Origin: Gudongella sp964604145
GTDB taxonomy: Bacteria; Bacillota; Clostridia; Tissierellales; Tissierellaceae
NCBI GenBank assembly: GCA_964604145.1
Contig: CAZRXS010000082.1
Span: forward strand, 1-5,481
Direction: 5' to 3'
DNA: 5,481 bases
The stretch's first letter is position 1; the number at the start of each line of letters is the position of its first letter. Both the position numbers and the translations under genes were made by a program. A model generated the notes under the pieces. The model was not told the origin of the DNA. It was given only the letters and a program-made list of their open reading frames with translations, and did not search any database. Below, in pieces: positions 1 through 5,457 of the stretch.

Positions 1-969
1 GATGTGGAATTAAGCTACAAACTTATAAAAAGAGCTATGGAAAATGGGAAGCATGTTGTAACAGCTAATAAGGCTGTGATATCAGCATATTTTGAGGAAC
101 TATCCTATCTTGCTGAAAAAAATGAGGTCTATTTTCTGTATGAAGCAAGCGTTGGCGGTGGAATACCAGTATTAAAGCCATTAAAGGATCAAATTCAATT
201 TAATAGCATTGAAAGAGTCCAAGGCATTCTAAATGGGACATGCAACTTTATCTTAACTAAGATGTCTAATGAAGGCTTAGACTATGGAGAGGTCCTTAAA
301 GAAGCTCAAGAACTTGGCTATGCTGAAGCAGACCCCACAGCAGATGTCGAAGGCTTGGATACTATGAGGAAGTTAAGAATCTTATCTTCGCTTGCTTTAG
401 GTGCATCTATTACTGAAGATGATATTGTATATAGTGGCATAGATAAAATTACCTCACTTGATATTGAACTTTTAGCTAAAAAGAATCGAAGGGTAAAGCT
501 TATTGGAGAAGCAATAAAAAGTGAAAATATCTATACTGCTGTTGTATGGCCTAAAGCAGTGTCAGAATCCAGTCCATTAAAAAATGTTGATGGAGCCTTT
601 AACTCAGTCCTTATTAAAGGTGATTTATCCGATACATTAAATTTCTATGGACCAGGTGCAGGTATGTACCCTACTGCAAATGCCATCTGGACAGATATTA
701 TTGATTGTGTGCTCGGAAATGGATCAAAGTCGAGCCCACTTAAGAATAATAAACTCCACAAAGATAAACATATTTTTAGTAGATTTTATTTAAGAGTCTC
801 CGATTACAAAGCACAGGATTGGGTTGATTTTAGTGATATTATCGAAGAAGTCATAGAAGATAGTCAAGACCTTGCCATAATTACAAAGAAGTTGACATTA
901 GAAATAATTGTAGAAAAGCTCGCAGAATTACGCGATGATAGATACACTTTAATAGCATATGAGGACTAG
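1..969 (+). CDS. hom: homoserine dehydrogenase, 5' partial
   Basis: Homoserine dehydrogenase makes homoserine from aspartate semialdehyde with NAD(P)H, at the branch to threonine and methionine. The frame is open to the left edge; the N-terminal Rossmann domain (roughly 95-100 residues) lies outside the window. The GTG at 4 is not a credible start, because the family alignment continues through it. Counting that codon as residue 1, the catalytic lysine in VVTANKA is K23. GGGIPVL is at 51-57 and NGTCNF at 77-82. GYAEADPTADVEGLD-MRKL carries E108, D114, D119 and K123, which align at a constant offset with yeast Glu208, Asp214, Asp219 and Lys223. GPGAG is at 216-220. Residues 256-321 look like a reduced ACT regulatory domain (see findings). 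It is the first visible gene of a hom-thrC-thrB operon, with 12 bp to thrC. Any promoter or threonine leader would lie upstream, outside the window. Confidence 0.95.
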   Translation, partial: DVELSYKLIKRAMENGKHVVTANKAVISAYFEELSYLAEKNEVYFLYEASVGGGIPVLKPLKDQIQFNSIERVQGILNGTCNFILTKMSNEGLDYGEVLKEAQELGYAEADPTADVEGLDTMRKLRILSSLALGASITEDDIVYSGIDKITSLDIELLAKKNRRVKLIGEAIKSENIYTAVVWPKAVSESSPLKNVDGAFNSVLIKGDLSDTLNFYGPGAGMYPTANAIWTDIIDCVLGNGSKSSPLKNNKLHKDKHIFSRFYLRVSDYKAQDWVDFSDIIEEVIEDSQDLAIITKKLTLEIIVEKLAELRDDRYTLIAYED

Positions 970-973
970 GAGG
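968..973 (+). promoter_or_regulatory. thrC ribosome binding site overlapping hom stop
   Basis: A perfect AGGAGG lies 8 nt before the thrC ATG and shares bases with the TAG stop of hom (967-969). This fixes the thrC start and suggests that ribosomes finishing hom can reload on thrC. Confidence 0.85.
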
Positions 974-981
974 TAGTAGTT

Positions 982-2469
982 ATGAACTATACAAGCACCA
1001 GGGATAATAGTATAAGCATCTCTTCAATGGATGCAATAATTAAAGGAATATCCGAAGATGGTGGGCTCTTTGTTCCTGAATCTATACCGCATTTTCACAA
1101 TCTAGATAGCTTTAAAGACGAGAAATTTTCAGAACTTGCTTATAAAATCTTAAGTCTTTTTTTAACTGACTACAGCGAAGAACAATTAAAACTGGCTGTT
1201 AAAAATGCTTATGATGAAAAGTTTTCATCGCGAGATATTGTAGAGATTAAAAAAACAAAGGAAGCTTTTTTTCTAGAGCTATTTCATGGACCAACTTCTG
1301 CATTTAAGGATATGGCCCTACAAATTATGCCCCACTTACTCCAAATTGCATTGAAAAATAAGGAGATTAAAGAAAAAATAGTAATCCTCGTTGCAACATC
1401 TGGAGATACTGGTAAAGCAGCTTTAGAGGGCTTTAAAGATATTGAGGGGATTGAAGTAGTTGTCCTTTATCCAGATAAGGGTGTTAGCGATATTCAACGT
1501 GCACAGATGCAGACCCAAACAGGCGATAATCTTTATGTAATTGCGATAAATGGGAATTTTGACGATGCTCAAAACGAGGTTAAAAGTATATTTTCTGATA
1601 GAGAATACAATAAAGAACTTTTAGAAAATGGCTTTAGCTTATCTTCAGCTAATTCAATTAATATTGGAAGGTTGATACCACAAATAATTTATTATTTTTA
1701 TGCTTATTTAAAAATGCTAGAGAAAAGAGAAATTAAAGCGAGTGAGAAGATTAATATTGTAGTTCCAACAGGTAATTTTGGGAATATCTTAGCTGCATAT
1801 TATGCCAAGGAAATGGGTTTACCTGTTAATTATTTAATTTGTGCATCAAATGATAACAATGTTTTAACAGATTTTTTTAATAATGGTATCTATAATAAAA
1901 ATAGAGAGCTGCTGCTTACTTCATCCCCATCTATGGATATATTAATTTCAAGTAACCTTGAGAGATTTCTATACCATATCTCTGATGGTGATGAAAAGCT
2001 AGTCTCCCAAAAAATGAAAGAGTTAAAAGAAAATGGAAAGTATAGCACAGATAGGATTCCTGAAGAATTAATATCAGGAGAGTATATAAATGAAGAAGAA
2101 GTATCCTATTGGATAAAAAGAGTATTTAAAGAGCAAGCTTATGTGATGGATCCCCATACAGCTGTTGCTTATGGAGCTTATCAAAAATATCTAAAAAAGA
2201 CTCAGGACAAGCATAAGACATTAATAGCATCAACTGCAAGTCCATATAAGTTTCCAGCAAAAGTCTTAAGCGCAATTGGGATAAAAACACCGGAAAACGA
2301 CTTTTTAGCAATGGAAATCCTAGAGAAAAATACCAATGCAAAATTCCCTAAAAAACTTAGAGACTTAAGTAAACTTCCTATTGTTCATGATATTGTTGTA
2401 GAAAAAAAAGATATTAAAGCTACTATTTCAAAACTCCTAAAAGGAGGAAAAAGCTATGATTCAAATTAA
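982..2469 (+). CDS. thrC: threonine synthase
   Basis: A PLP enzyme that converts O-phosphohomoserine to threonine and phosphate, the last step of threonine synthesis. At 495 residues it belongs to the long form with a separate N-terminal threonine synthase domain (about 1-85), as in E. coli, yeast and many clostridia, rather than the short form of about 350 residues found in Bacillus. Visible features are the N-terminal signature EDGGLFVPE (25-33), the PLP Schiff-base lysine K109 in HGPTSAFKD (102-110), ATSGDTG (138-144), SANSINIGR (222-230), the phosphate-binding loop PTGNFGN (262-268), and late DPHTAVAYGAY and STASPYKFP motifs. The ATG at 982 is set by a perfect Shine-Dalgarno. It is the middle gene of the operon; its last 14 bp overlap thrB. 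No truncation or missing catalytic residue is seen. Confidence 0.97.
   Translation: MNYTSTRDNSISISSMDAIIKGISEDGGLFVPESIPHFHNLDSFKDEKFSELAYKILSLFLTDYSEEQLKLAVKNAYDEKFSSRDIVEIKKTKEAFFLELFHGPTSAFKDMALQIMPHLLQIALKNKEIKEKIVILVATSGDTGKAALEGFKDIEGIEVVVLYPDKGVSDIQRAQMQTQTGDNLYVIAINGNFDDAQNEVKSIFSDREYNKELLENGFSLSSANSINIGRLIPQIIYYFYAYLKMLEKREIKASEKINIVVPTGNFGNILAAYYAKEMGLPVNYLICASNDNNVLTDFFNNGIYNKNRELLLTSSPSMDILISSNLERFLYHISDGDEKLVSQKMKELKENGKYSTDRIPEELISGEYINEEEVSYWIKRVFKEQAYVMDPHTAVAYGAYQKYLKKTQDKHKTLIASTASPYKFPAKVLSAIGIKTPENDFLAMEILEKNTNAKFPKKLRDLSKLPIVHDIVVEKKDIKATISKLLKGGKSYDSN
2442..2447 (+). promoter_or_regulatory. thrB ribosome binding site inside thrC
   Basis: AGGAGG, 8 nt before the thrB ATG at 2456, lies within the last codons of thrC. 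Together with the 14-bp overlap of the two reading frames this points to translational coupling of ThrC and ThrB. Confidence 0.85.
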
Positions 2470-3316
2470 TGTCCCTGCTACAAGTGCAAATCTTGGACCT
2501 GGTTTTGATGCATTGGGAATTGCATTAAATAGATATAATAGCTTTTATATAAAGAGAGTAGATAAAACAGATTTTATAAATGAAAATCTTGTTTACAGAT
2601 CTTATCGCAAGGTATTTGAACTTCTTGACAAAGCTTTTATAGATGTAGAAATTAAAATGGATGCGAACATACCTGTTTCTCGTGGATTAGGTTCCTCTGC
2701 AGCCTGTATAGTAGGTGGAGTTATGGGAGCAAATGAAATGCTAGGAAGACCCCTCTCAAAAGAGGAGATACTAGAAATTACAACCATGATAGAAACCCAT
2801 CCTGATAATGTAGCGCCCGCTATTTACGGGGGGCTAGTTACAAGTGTAATGGAAGGTGATAAGGTATATTTTTGCCAGCTTCCAATAAAAAACGAGTTAG
2901 AATTTATCTCACTAGTTCCAGACTTTAAGCTCTCTACAAGCTTAGCTAGAGAGGTTTTACCAAAGACTATTTCTTACAAAGACGGCGTTTATAATGTGGG
3001 TAGAGTGGGCCTATTACTAGCTGCATTAACAAGGGGCAGAGATGATTTATTAAAACATGCATTTAAAGATAAACTCCATCAGCCATATAGGGGAGATTTA
3101 ATACAAGGATTTGATAAGATAATGGATTTTGCAAGTAATAATGGGGCATTAGGATGTTATCTAAGTGGAGCAGGACCAACAATTATGTGTGTCTTAAACA
3201 GCGAGAATCTAGAATTTGAAGAAAAGGTAAAAACTTATATGAAAAGAAACTACCCTAATTGGATGGTCTATTCACATCTAGTTGATAAACTAGGTGCTAC
3301 TGTAAGGTCAGATTAG
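2456..3316 (+). CDS. thrB: homoserine kinase (GHMP family)
   Basis: Phosphorylates homoserine with ATP to O-phosphohomoserine, the substrate of the ThrC enzyme encoded just upstream. All three GHMP-kinase motifs are present: motif 1 near the N-terminus (VPATSANLGPGFDALG, 6-21), the ATP-binding motif 2 P-x3-GLGSSAA (73-83), and motif 3 SGAGPT (237-242). ETHPDNVAPAIYGG (113-126) is the homoserine kinase-specific segment. At 286 residues it is slightly shorter than the E. coli enzyme (310) but complete, ending in the usual DKLGA-V tail. The start is fixed by AGGAGG at 2442-2447 and by motif 1 beginning six residues in. It is the last gene of the operon, with a terminator hairpin 13 bp after its stop. 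Confidence 0.97.
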   Translation: MIQINVPATSANLGPGFDALGIALNRYNSFYIKRVDKTDFINENLVYRSYRKVFELLDKAFIDVEIKMDANIPVSRGLGSSAACIVGGVMGANEMLGRPLSKEEILEITTMIETHPDNVAPAIYGGLVTSVMEGDKVYFCQLPIKNELEFISLVPDFKLSTSLAREVLPKTISYKDGVYNVGRVGLLLAALTRGRDDLLKHAFKDKLHQPYRGDLIQGFDKIMDFASNNGALGCYLSGAGPTIMCVLNSENLEFEEKVKTYMKRNYPNWMVYSHLVDKLGATVRSD

Positions 3317-3329
3317 GGATAGATAGTAT

Positions 3330-3366
3330 AAAAATCGCTAAGAGCATATGTTCTTAGCGATTTTTT
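3330..3366. terminator. bidirectional Rho-independent terminator
   Basis: The arms AAAAATCGCTAAGAGCAT (3330-3347) and ATGTTCTTAGCGATTTTT (3348-3365) are complementary at every position except one G-T wobble. The tip of the helix would open to form the loop. A T run (3361-3366) follows on the + strand and an A run precedes it, which gives a T run on the - strand. It sits between the thrB stop (3316) and the convergent lipoprotein stop (3373), so it can end transcription from both sides. Confidence 0.9.
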
Positions 3367-3372
3367 AATAAA

Positions 3373-3930
3373 CTATTTATCTACTTCTATAGGATCTTCT
3401 ATGCTGATATGGCCCATTAGGCTTTCTACTTTTTCACCATCAACAAGAAACTGGACTCTATCGATATGATCTAGACCACCTAGAGATTCCACAGTTTGAC
3501 TAATAATATAGCTTTCTTGCATTGAACCCCCATGTAAGTTTTCTCCTTTGAAGTTTACATAGGAAGTTCCATCTAGAGTTTCAACACCTATTAATTCAAG
3601 GTTTTGAGGAAAAGATGTAGACATTTTTTCAGTATCTTCTGGCCCTTTCATCAATTCCCTAACTATTGCTTCTTCAAGAGACATCTCTGGTCCATATGTC
3701 ACAGTTCTTTCTTCAGTGAGCATCCAATCAAACTTTTCATCACCACTAAGAATATACTCGTTATTGCCAAAATACAAAACAACATCCTGAGTCTTTTCGG
3801 TAGGTTCCTCTGGATCCATTGGTTCTTCTACTATAGGATCCTCAGGTTCTTTGGGCCCGTTCTTTGGAGTACAGGCAATTAATGTAAAGACAAGTAGTAA
3901 TGATATTATCAATAAAATAGTTTTTTTCAT
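3373..3930 (-). CDS. GerMN-domain lipoprotein
   Basis: Predicted membrane-anchored lipoprotein of 185 residues. The N-terminus is a lipoprotein signal peptide: KK followed by a hydrophobic stretch (5-19) and the lipobox L-I-A-C with C20 as lipidation site. Residues 21-47 form a Pro/Glu-rich acidic linker. From about 48 to 180 the sequence fits the GerMN (sporulation/germination, GerM) pattern: VVLYF start, an EEAIVRELMKGP helix segment, SFPQNLELIGVETLDG, a YVNF strand, ESYIISQTVESL and a V-FLVDGEKVE end. In B. subtilis GerM is a sporulation protein; similar domains also occur in lipoproteins of vegetative cells, so a spore role here is only possible. The start is supported by AAGGAGGA (3938-3945) with 7 nt spacing. 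It is a single gene with its own promoter, divergent from folA and convergent with thrB. Confidence 0.85.
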   Translation of the reverse strand: MKKTILLIISLLLVFTLIACTPKNGPKEPEDPIVEEPMDPEEPTEKTQDVVLYFGNNEYILSGDEKFDWMLTEERTVTYGPEMSLEEAIVRELMKGPEDTEKMSTSFPQNLELIGVETLDGTSYVNFKGENLHGGSMQESYIISQTVESLGGLDHIDRVQFLVDGEKVESLMGHISIEDPIEVDK

Positions 3931-3937
3931 CTAAATT

Positions 3938-3945
3938 CCTCCTTT
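3938..3945 (-). promoter_or_regulatory. ribosome binding site of the GerMN lipoprotein gene
   Basis: On the minus strand AAGGAGGA precedes the ATG at 3930-3928 by 7 nt. It is a near-perfect Shine-Dalgarno and places the start directly before the signal peptide. Confidence 0.8.
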
Positions 3946-3977
3946 TAAATAGAATCGCTAAAGCCTTCTATATATCT

Positions 3978-4006
3978 ATTTTAGCACTTTAAGCCTTTAT
4001 AAGCAA
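3978..4006 (-). promoter_or_regulatory. predicted SigA-type promoter of the lipoprotein gene
   Basis: Read on the minus strand: -35 TTGCTT (4006-4001), a 17-nt spacer, then TAAAAT (3983-3978) preceded by TG plus one base, an extended -10. The predicted transcript would have a 5' leader of about 40 nt. No clear sporulation-sigma pattern was seen in its place. Predicted from sequence only. Confidence 0.6.
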
Positions 4007-4017
4007 TTTACAATTTG

Positions 4018-4047
4018 GTGACAAGAAGTGCTTGCTTATGTTAAAAT
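4018..4047 (+). promoter_or_regulatory. predicted SigA-type promoter of folA-csaA
   Basis: -35 GTGACA (4018-4023, five of six to consensus), an 18-nt spacer, and -10 TAAAAT (4042-4047, five of six) with an extended TG at 4039-4040. It lies back to back with the lipoprotein promoter; the two -35 boxes are 11 bp apart. The predicted leader before the folA ATG is about 25 nt. Confidence 0.65.
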
Positions 4048-4078
4048 ATATTAAAAGAGATTGTGAGGGGGCTAGATT

Positions 4079-4585
4079 ATGATTCTAATATTTGCAGTAG
4101 ATGGTAATTGGAAAATAGGGCTTGGTGGACAAATGCTTGTGGAAATAGAAGAGGATTTGCATAGGTTTAAAGAGATTACTGATGGACATATTGTAATAAT
4201 GGGTAGAAAAACTATGGAAGCTCTACCTGGGCAAAATCCACTCTCTAATAGAATTAATATAATAATAACCAGACAAAAGGATTTTAAGAAAGAGGATTTT
4301 ATTGTAGTAAACTCCATGGAAGATCTTTTTCCTTTGTTAAAAGAAATAAATCCCAATAAAGAAAAGAAAGTCTTTGTTACAGGTGGTGGAACAATAGCAA
4401 GACAGCTCCTTTTGTTTTGTAACAAGGCGTATATAACTAAAGTATTTAAGGATTTTAAAAATACAGATACTTTTATACCTAATCTAGATTTAGATGAAGA
4501 TTGGGAAGTAGTAAAAGAATCAGAAGTCCATAGGCAAGGAGATATCTATTATAGATATGTAGATTATGAAAGGGTAAGGTGGTAG
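4079..4585 (+). CDS. folA: dihydrofolate reductase
   Basis: Reduces dihydrofolate to tetrahydrofolate with NADPH, in the cytoplasm. Its 168 residues match the family length (E. coli 159). It starts with the usual first strand MILIFAVDGNWKIG. D26 in the EEDLHRFKEIT segment aligns with catalytic Asp27 of E. coli. MGRKT (41-45) contributes to NADPH binding, R58 in LSNRINII aligns with Arg57 that holds the folate glutamate, VTGGGTI (100-106) is the glycine-rich cofactor loop, and T120 aligns with Thr113. Several pocket positions differ from the E. coli enzyme (see findings), but the overall pattern is that of a true, if divergent, clostridial-type DHFR. The ATG at 4079 is preceded by GAGGGGG (4065-4071) at 7 nt spacing. 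It is first in a pair with csaA, 1 bp apart. No thymidylate synthase gene lies in the window. Confidence 0.93.
   Translation: MILIFAVDGNWKIGLGGQMLVEIEEDLHRFKEITDGHIVIMGRKTMEALPGQNPLSNRINIIITRQKDFKKEDFIVVNSMEDLFPLLKEINPNKEKKVFVTGGGTIARQLLLFCNKAYITKVFKDFKNTDTFIPNLDLDEDWEVVKESEVHRQGDIYYRYVDYERVRW
4576..4582 (+). promoter_or_regulatory. csaA ribosome binding site inside folA
   Basis: AAGGTGG, one mismatch from AAGGAGG, covers the last codons of folA, 4 nt before the csaA ATG. The frames are separated by a single base, which suggests cotranscription and coupled translation. Confidence 0.6.
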
Positions 4586-4586
4586 A

Positions 4587-4931
4587 ATGGGCGTTAAGGA
4601 ATTAATTACATTTGATGATTTTTTAAAATTAGATATTAGAGTTGGAACAATAATTGATGCTAAAAAGTTTGAAAAGGCTAGAAACCCATCATATAAACTA
4701 CTTGTGGATATGGGAGATGAGATAGGTAAAAAACATTCAAGTGCTCAAATTACTGACCACTATGCACCAGAAGACTTAGTAGGAAAGCAAGTACTTGCTG
4801 TTGTAAATTTCCCACCTAGGAATATTGCAGGTTTTTTATCAGAAATTTTAGTACTTGGTACCTATTCTAAAGACGGCGTAGTTCTTATAAGACCAGATAA
4901 AAAAGTAGAAGAGGGGGATATTTTAGGTTAA
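4587..4931 (+). CDS. csaA: CsaA family chaperone / tRNA-binding OB-fold protein
   Basis: A protein of 114 residues formed almost entirely by the tRNA-binding OB-fold domain that also occurs in methionyl-tRNA synthetase and Arc1p. B. subtilis CsaA (about 110 residues) is a dimer described as an export-related chaperone that binds preproteins and SecA; a tRNA-related role has also been suggested for the fold. Visible family motifs are FLKLDIRVGTI (12-22), SSAQIT (51-56), NFPPRNIAGF (74-83) and SEILVLG (85-91). The sequence resembles the Bacillus protein closely over its whole length, which supports the start at 4587. It follows folA by 1 bp; the pairing with folA has no obvious functional logic. 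Its last 9 bp overlap the convergent UPF0178 gene, and no hairpin terminator was seen after it. Confidence 0.93.
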   Translation: MGVKELITFDDFLKLDIRVGTIIDAKKFEKARNPSYKLLVDMGDEIGKKHSSAQITDHYAPEDLVGKQVLAVVNFPPRNIAGFLSEILVLGTYSKDGVVLIRPDKKVEEGDILG

Positions 4932-5363
4932 GTGTTTTTCTAATATTTTTTTTAGAGTGATTTCGTAGTTTTTATTATTTGACTTCACTCTTTTCTTTGC
5001 TTTACTGACATAAACACCACGTTGCCTTAATTCTCTATTGATATGTCTAGTTGAGAGCATGGCATCTATATTATCATTGTCAATTATATAGCCATTTTGG
5101 TTGACAACAATTCCTTCTTTTGCAAGTGCCATCGCAGCAAGACCATTATCCTGAGTAATTACAAGATCGCCTTTTTCCATATGATTAACAATATAGTAGT
5201 CTACACTATCTGATGATAAATCAACAGTTACAAGCTCTGCATAAGAGTTATTTATTACATGGGCATAGTTTTTAACAATTACCACAGGAATCTTGAATTC
5301 CTTAGCAATATTTACAGTTTCATTAACTACTGGACACCCATCTGCATCTATAAAAATCTTCAT
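4923..5363 (-). CDS. yqxD: UPF0178 family protein (YaiI/YqxD, DUF188)
   Basis: A conserved protein of 146 residues in the family of E. coli YaiI and B. subtilis YqxD, whose function is not established to my knowledge. The signature start FIDADGCPVV (4-13) has D6, D8 and C10. Further family motifs are DSVDYYIVNH (52-61), GDLVITQD (65-72) followed by LAAMALA (75-81), and a late NIDAMLSTRHINRELRQRG segment. The tail after that is basic (KAKKRVK). The spaced acidic residues (D6, D8, D52/D55, D72) are in keeping with a PIN/NYN-like nuclease fold; this is inference. The ATG at 5363 has AGGAG (5375-5371) at 7 nt spacing. A promoter with an overlapping palindrome lies upstream. The 3' end overlaps csaA tail to tail by 9 bp. 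Confidence 0.9.
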   Translation of the reverse strand: MKIFIDADGCPVVNETVNIAKEFKIPVVIVKNYAHVINNSYAELVTVDLSSDSVDYYIVNHMEKGDLVITQDNGLAAMALAKEGIVVNQNGYIIDNDNIDAMLSTRHINRELRQRGVYVSKAKKRVKSNNKNYEITLKKILEKHLT

Positions 5364-5370
5364 ATTTACA

Positions 5371-5375
5371 CTCCT
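5371..5375 (-). promoter_or_regulatory. ribosome binding site of the UPF0178 gene
   Basis: AGGAG on the minus strand, 7 nt before the ATG at 5363-5361. It agrees with the conserved N-terminal motif starting at residue 4. Confidence 0.75.
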
Positions 5376-5407
5376 ATATCATTTTTCTTTTTTATATGAG
5401 TTTTAAG

Positions 5408-5431
5408 TAATTAGTTTAATTAAACTAATTA
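5408..5431. promoter_or_regulatory. perfect 24-bp palindrome, likely operator
   Basis: Two 12-bp halves, TAATTAGTTTAA and its exact complement, meet without a gap at 5419/5420. The palindrome overlaps the 3' part of the predicted -10 box (5428-5433) of the UPF0178 gene and covers its predicted start of transcription near 5421, the usual place for a repressor site. The TTAGTTTAATTAAACTAA core is of the kind bound by MarR-family dimers; the identity of the regulator is inference. It has no GC-rich stem or following T run, so it is not a normal terminator. Confidence 0.6.
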
Positions 5432-5457
5432 TACCCCATATAGAGATCAATTCACAA
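5428..5457 (-). promoter_or_regulatory. predicted SigA-type promoter of the UPF0178 gene
   Basis: On the minus strand: -35 TTGTGA (5457-5452), an 18-nt spacer, then a perfect TATAAT (5433-5428). The start would be near 5421, leaving an A-rich leader of about 58 nt before the ATG. The -35 lies in the first unit of the adjacent heptanucleotide repeat, and the -10 overlaps the palindrome. Confidence 0.6.

Noticed and set aside
4..6. GTG as the start codon of homoserine dehydrogenase
   Set aside because: The reading frame is open to the left edge and the missing N-terminal NAD(P)-binding domain is essential; the GTG is an internal valine codon.
2126..2341. 71-codon minus-strand reading frame inside thrC
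   Set aside because: Lies opposite conserved thrC coding sequence, has no recognisable protein motif and no good ribosome binding site.
2602..2787. 61-codon minus-strand reading frame inside thrB
   Set aside because: A shadow of the conserved GHMP motif 2 region with no family resemblance.
3604..3882. 92-codon plus-strand reading frame opposite the lipoprotein gene
   Set aside because: Rich in Phe, Trp and His as expected of an antisense shadow; the opposite frame has signal peptide, lipobox, domain and ribosome binding site.
3953..3961. AATCGCTAA near the lipoprotein ribosome binding site, matching part of the terminator stem at 3333-3341
   Set aside because: A 9-bp match without any partner structure; probably coincidence.
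3961..3997. Direct repeat AAGCCTT (3961-3967 and 3991-3997), spaced 30 bp, near the lipoprotein promoter
   Set aside because: Only 7 bp identical in AT-rich DNA; could easily be chance.
4072..4425. 117-codon minus-strand reading frame opposite folA
   Set aside because: Covers the best conserved part of folA and shows no family motif.
5374..5382. Two-codon open frame ATG-ATA-TAG on the minus strand ahead of the UPF0178 gene
   Set aside because: No ribosome binding site of its own and it overlaps the Shine-Dalgarno of the real gene; unlikely to be translated.
5408..5431. Palindrome as an intrinsic terminator
   Set aside because: The stem is almost entirely A-T, has no loop spacing and no following T run, and no gene ends nearby on either strand within the window.
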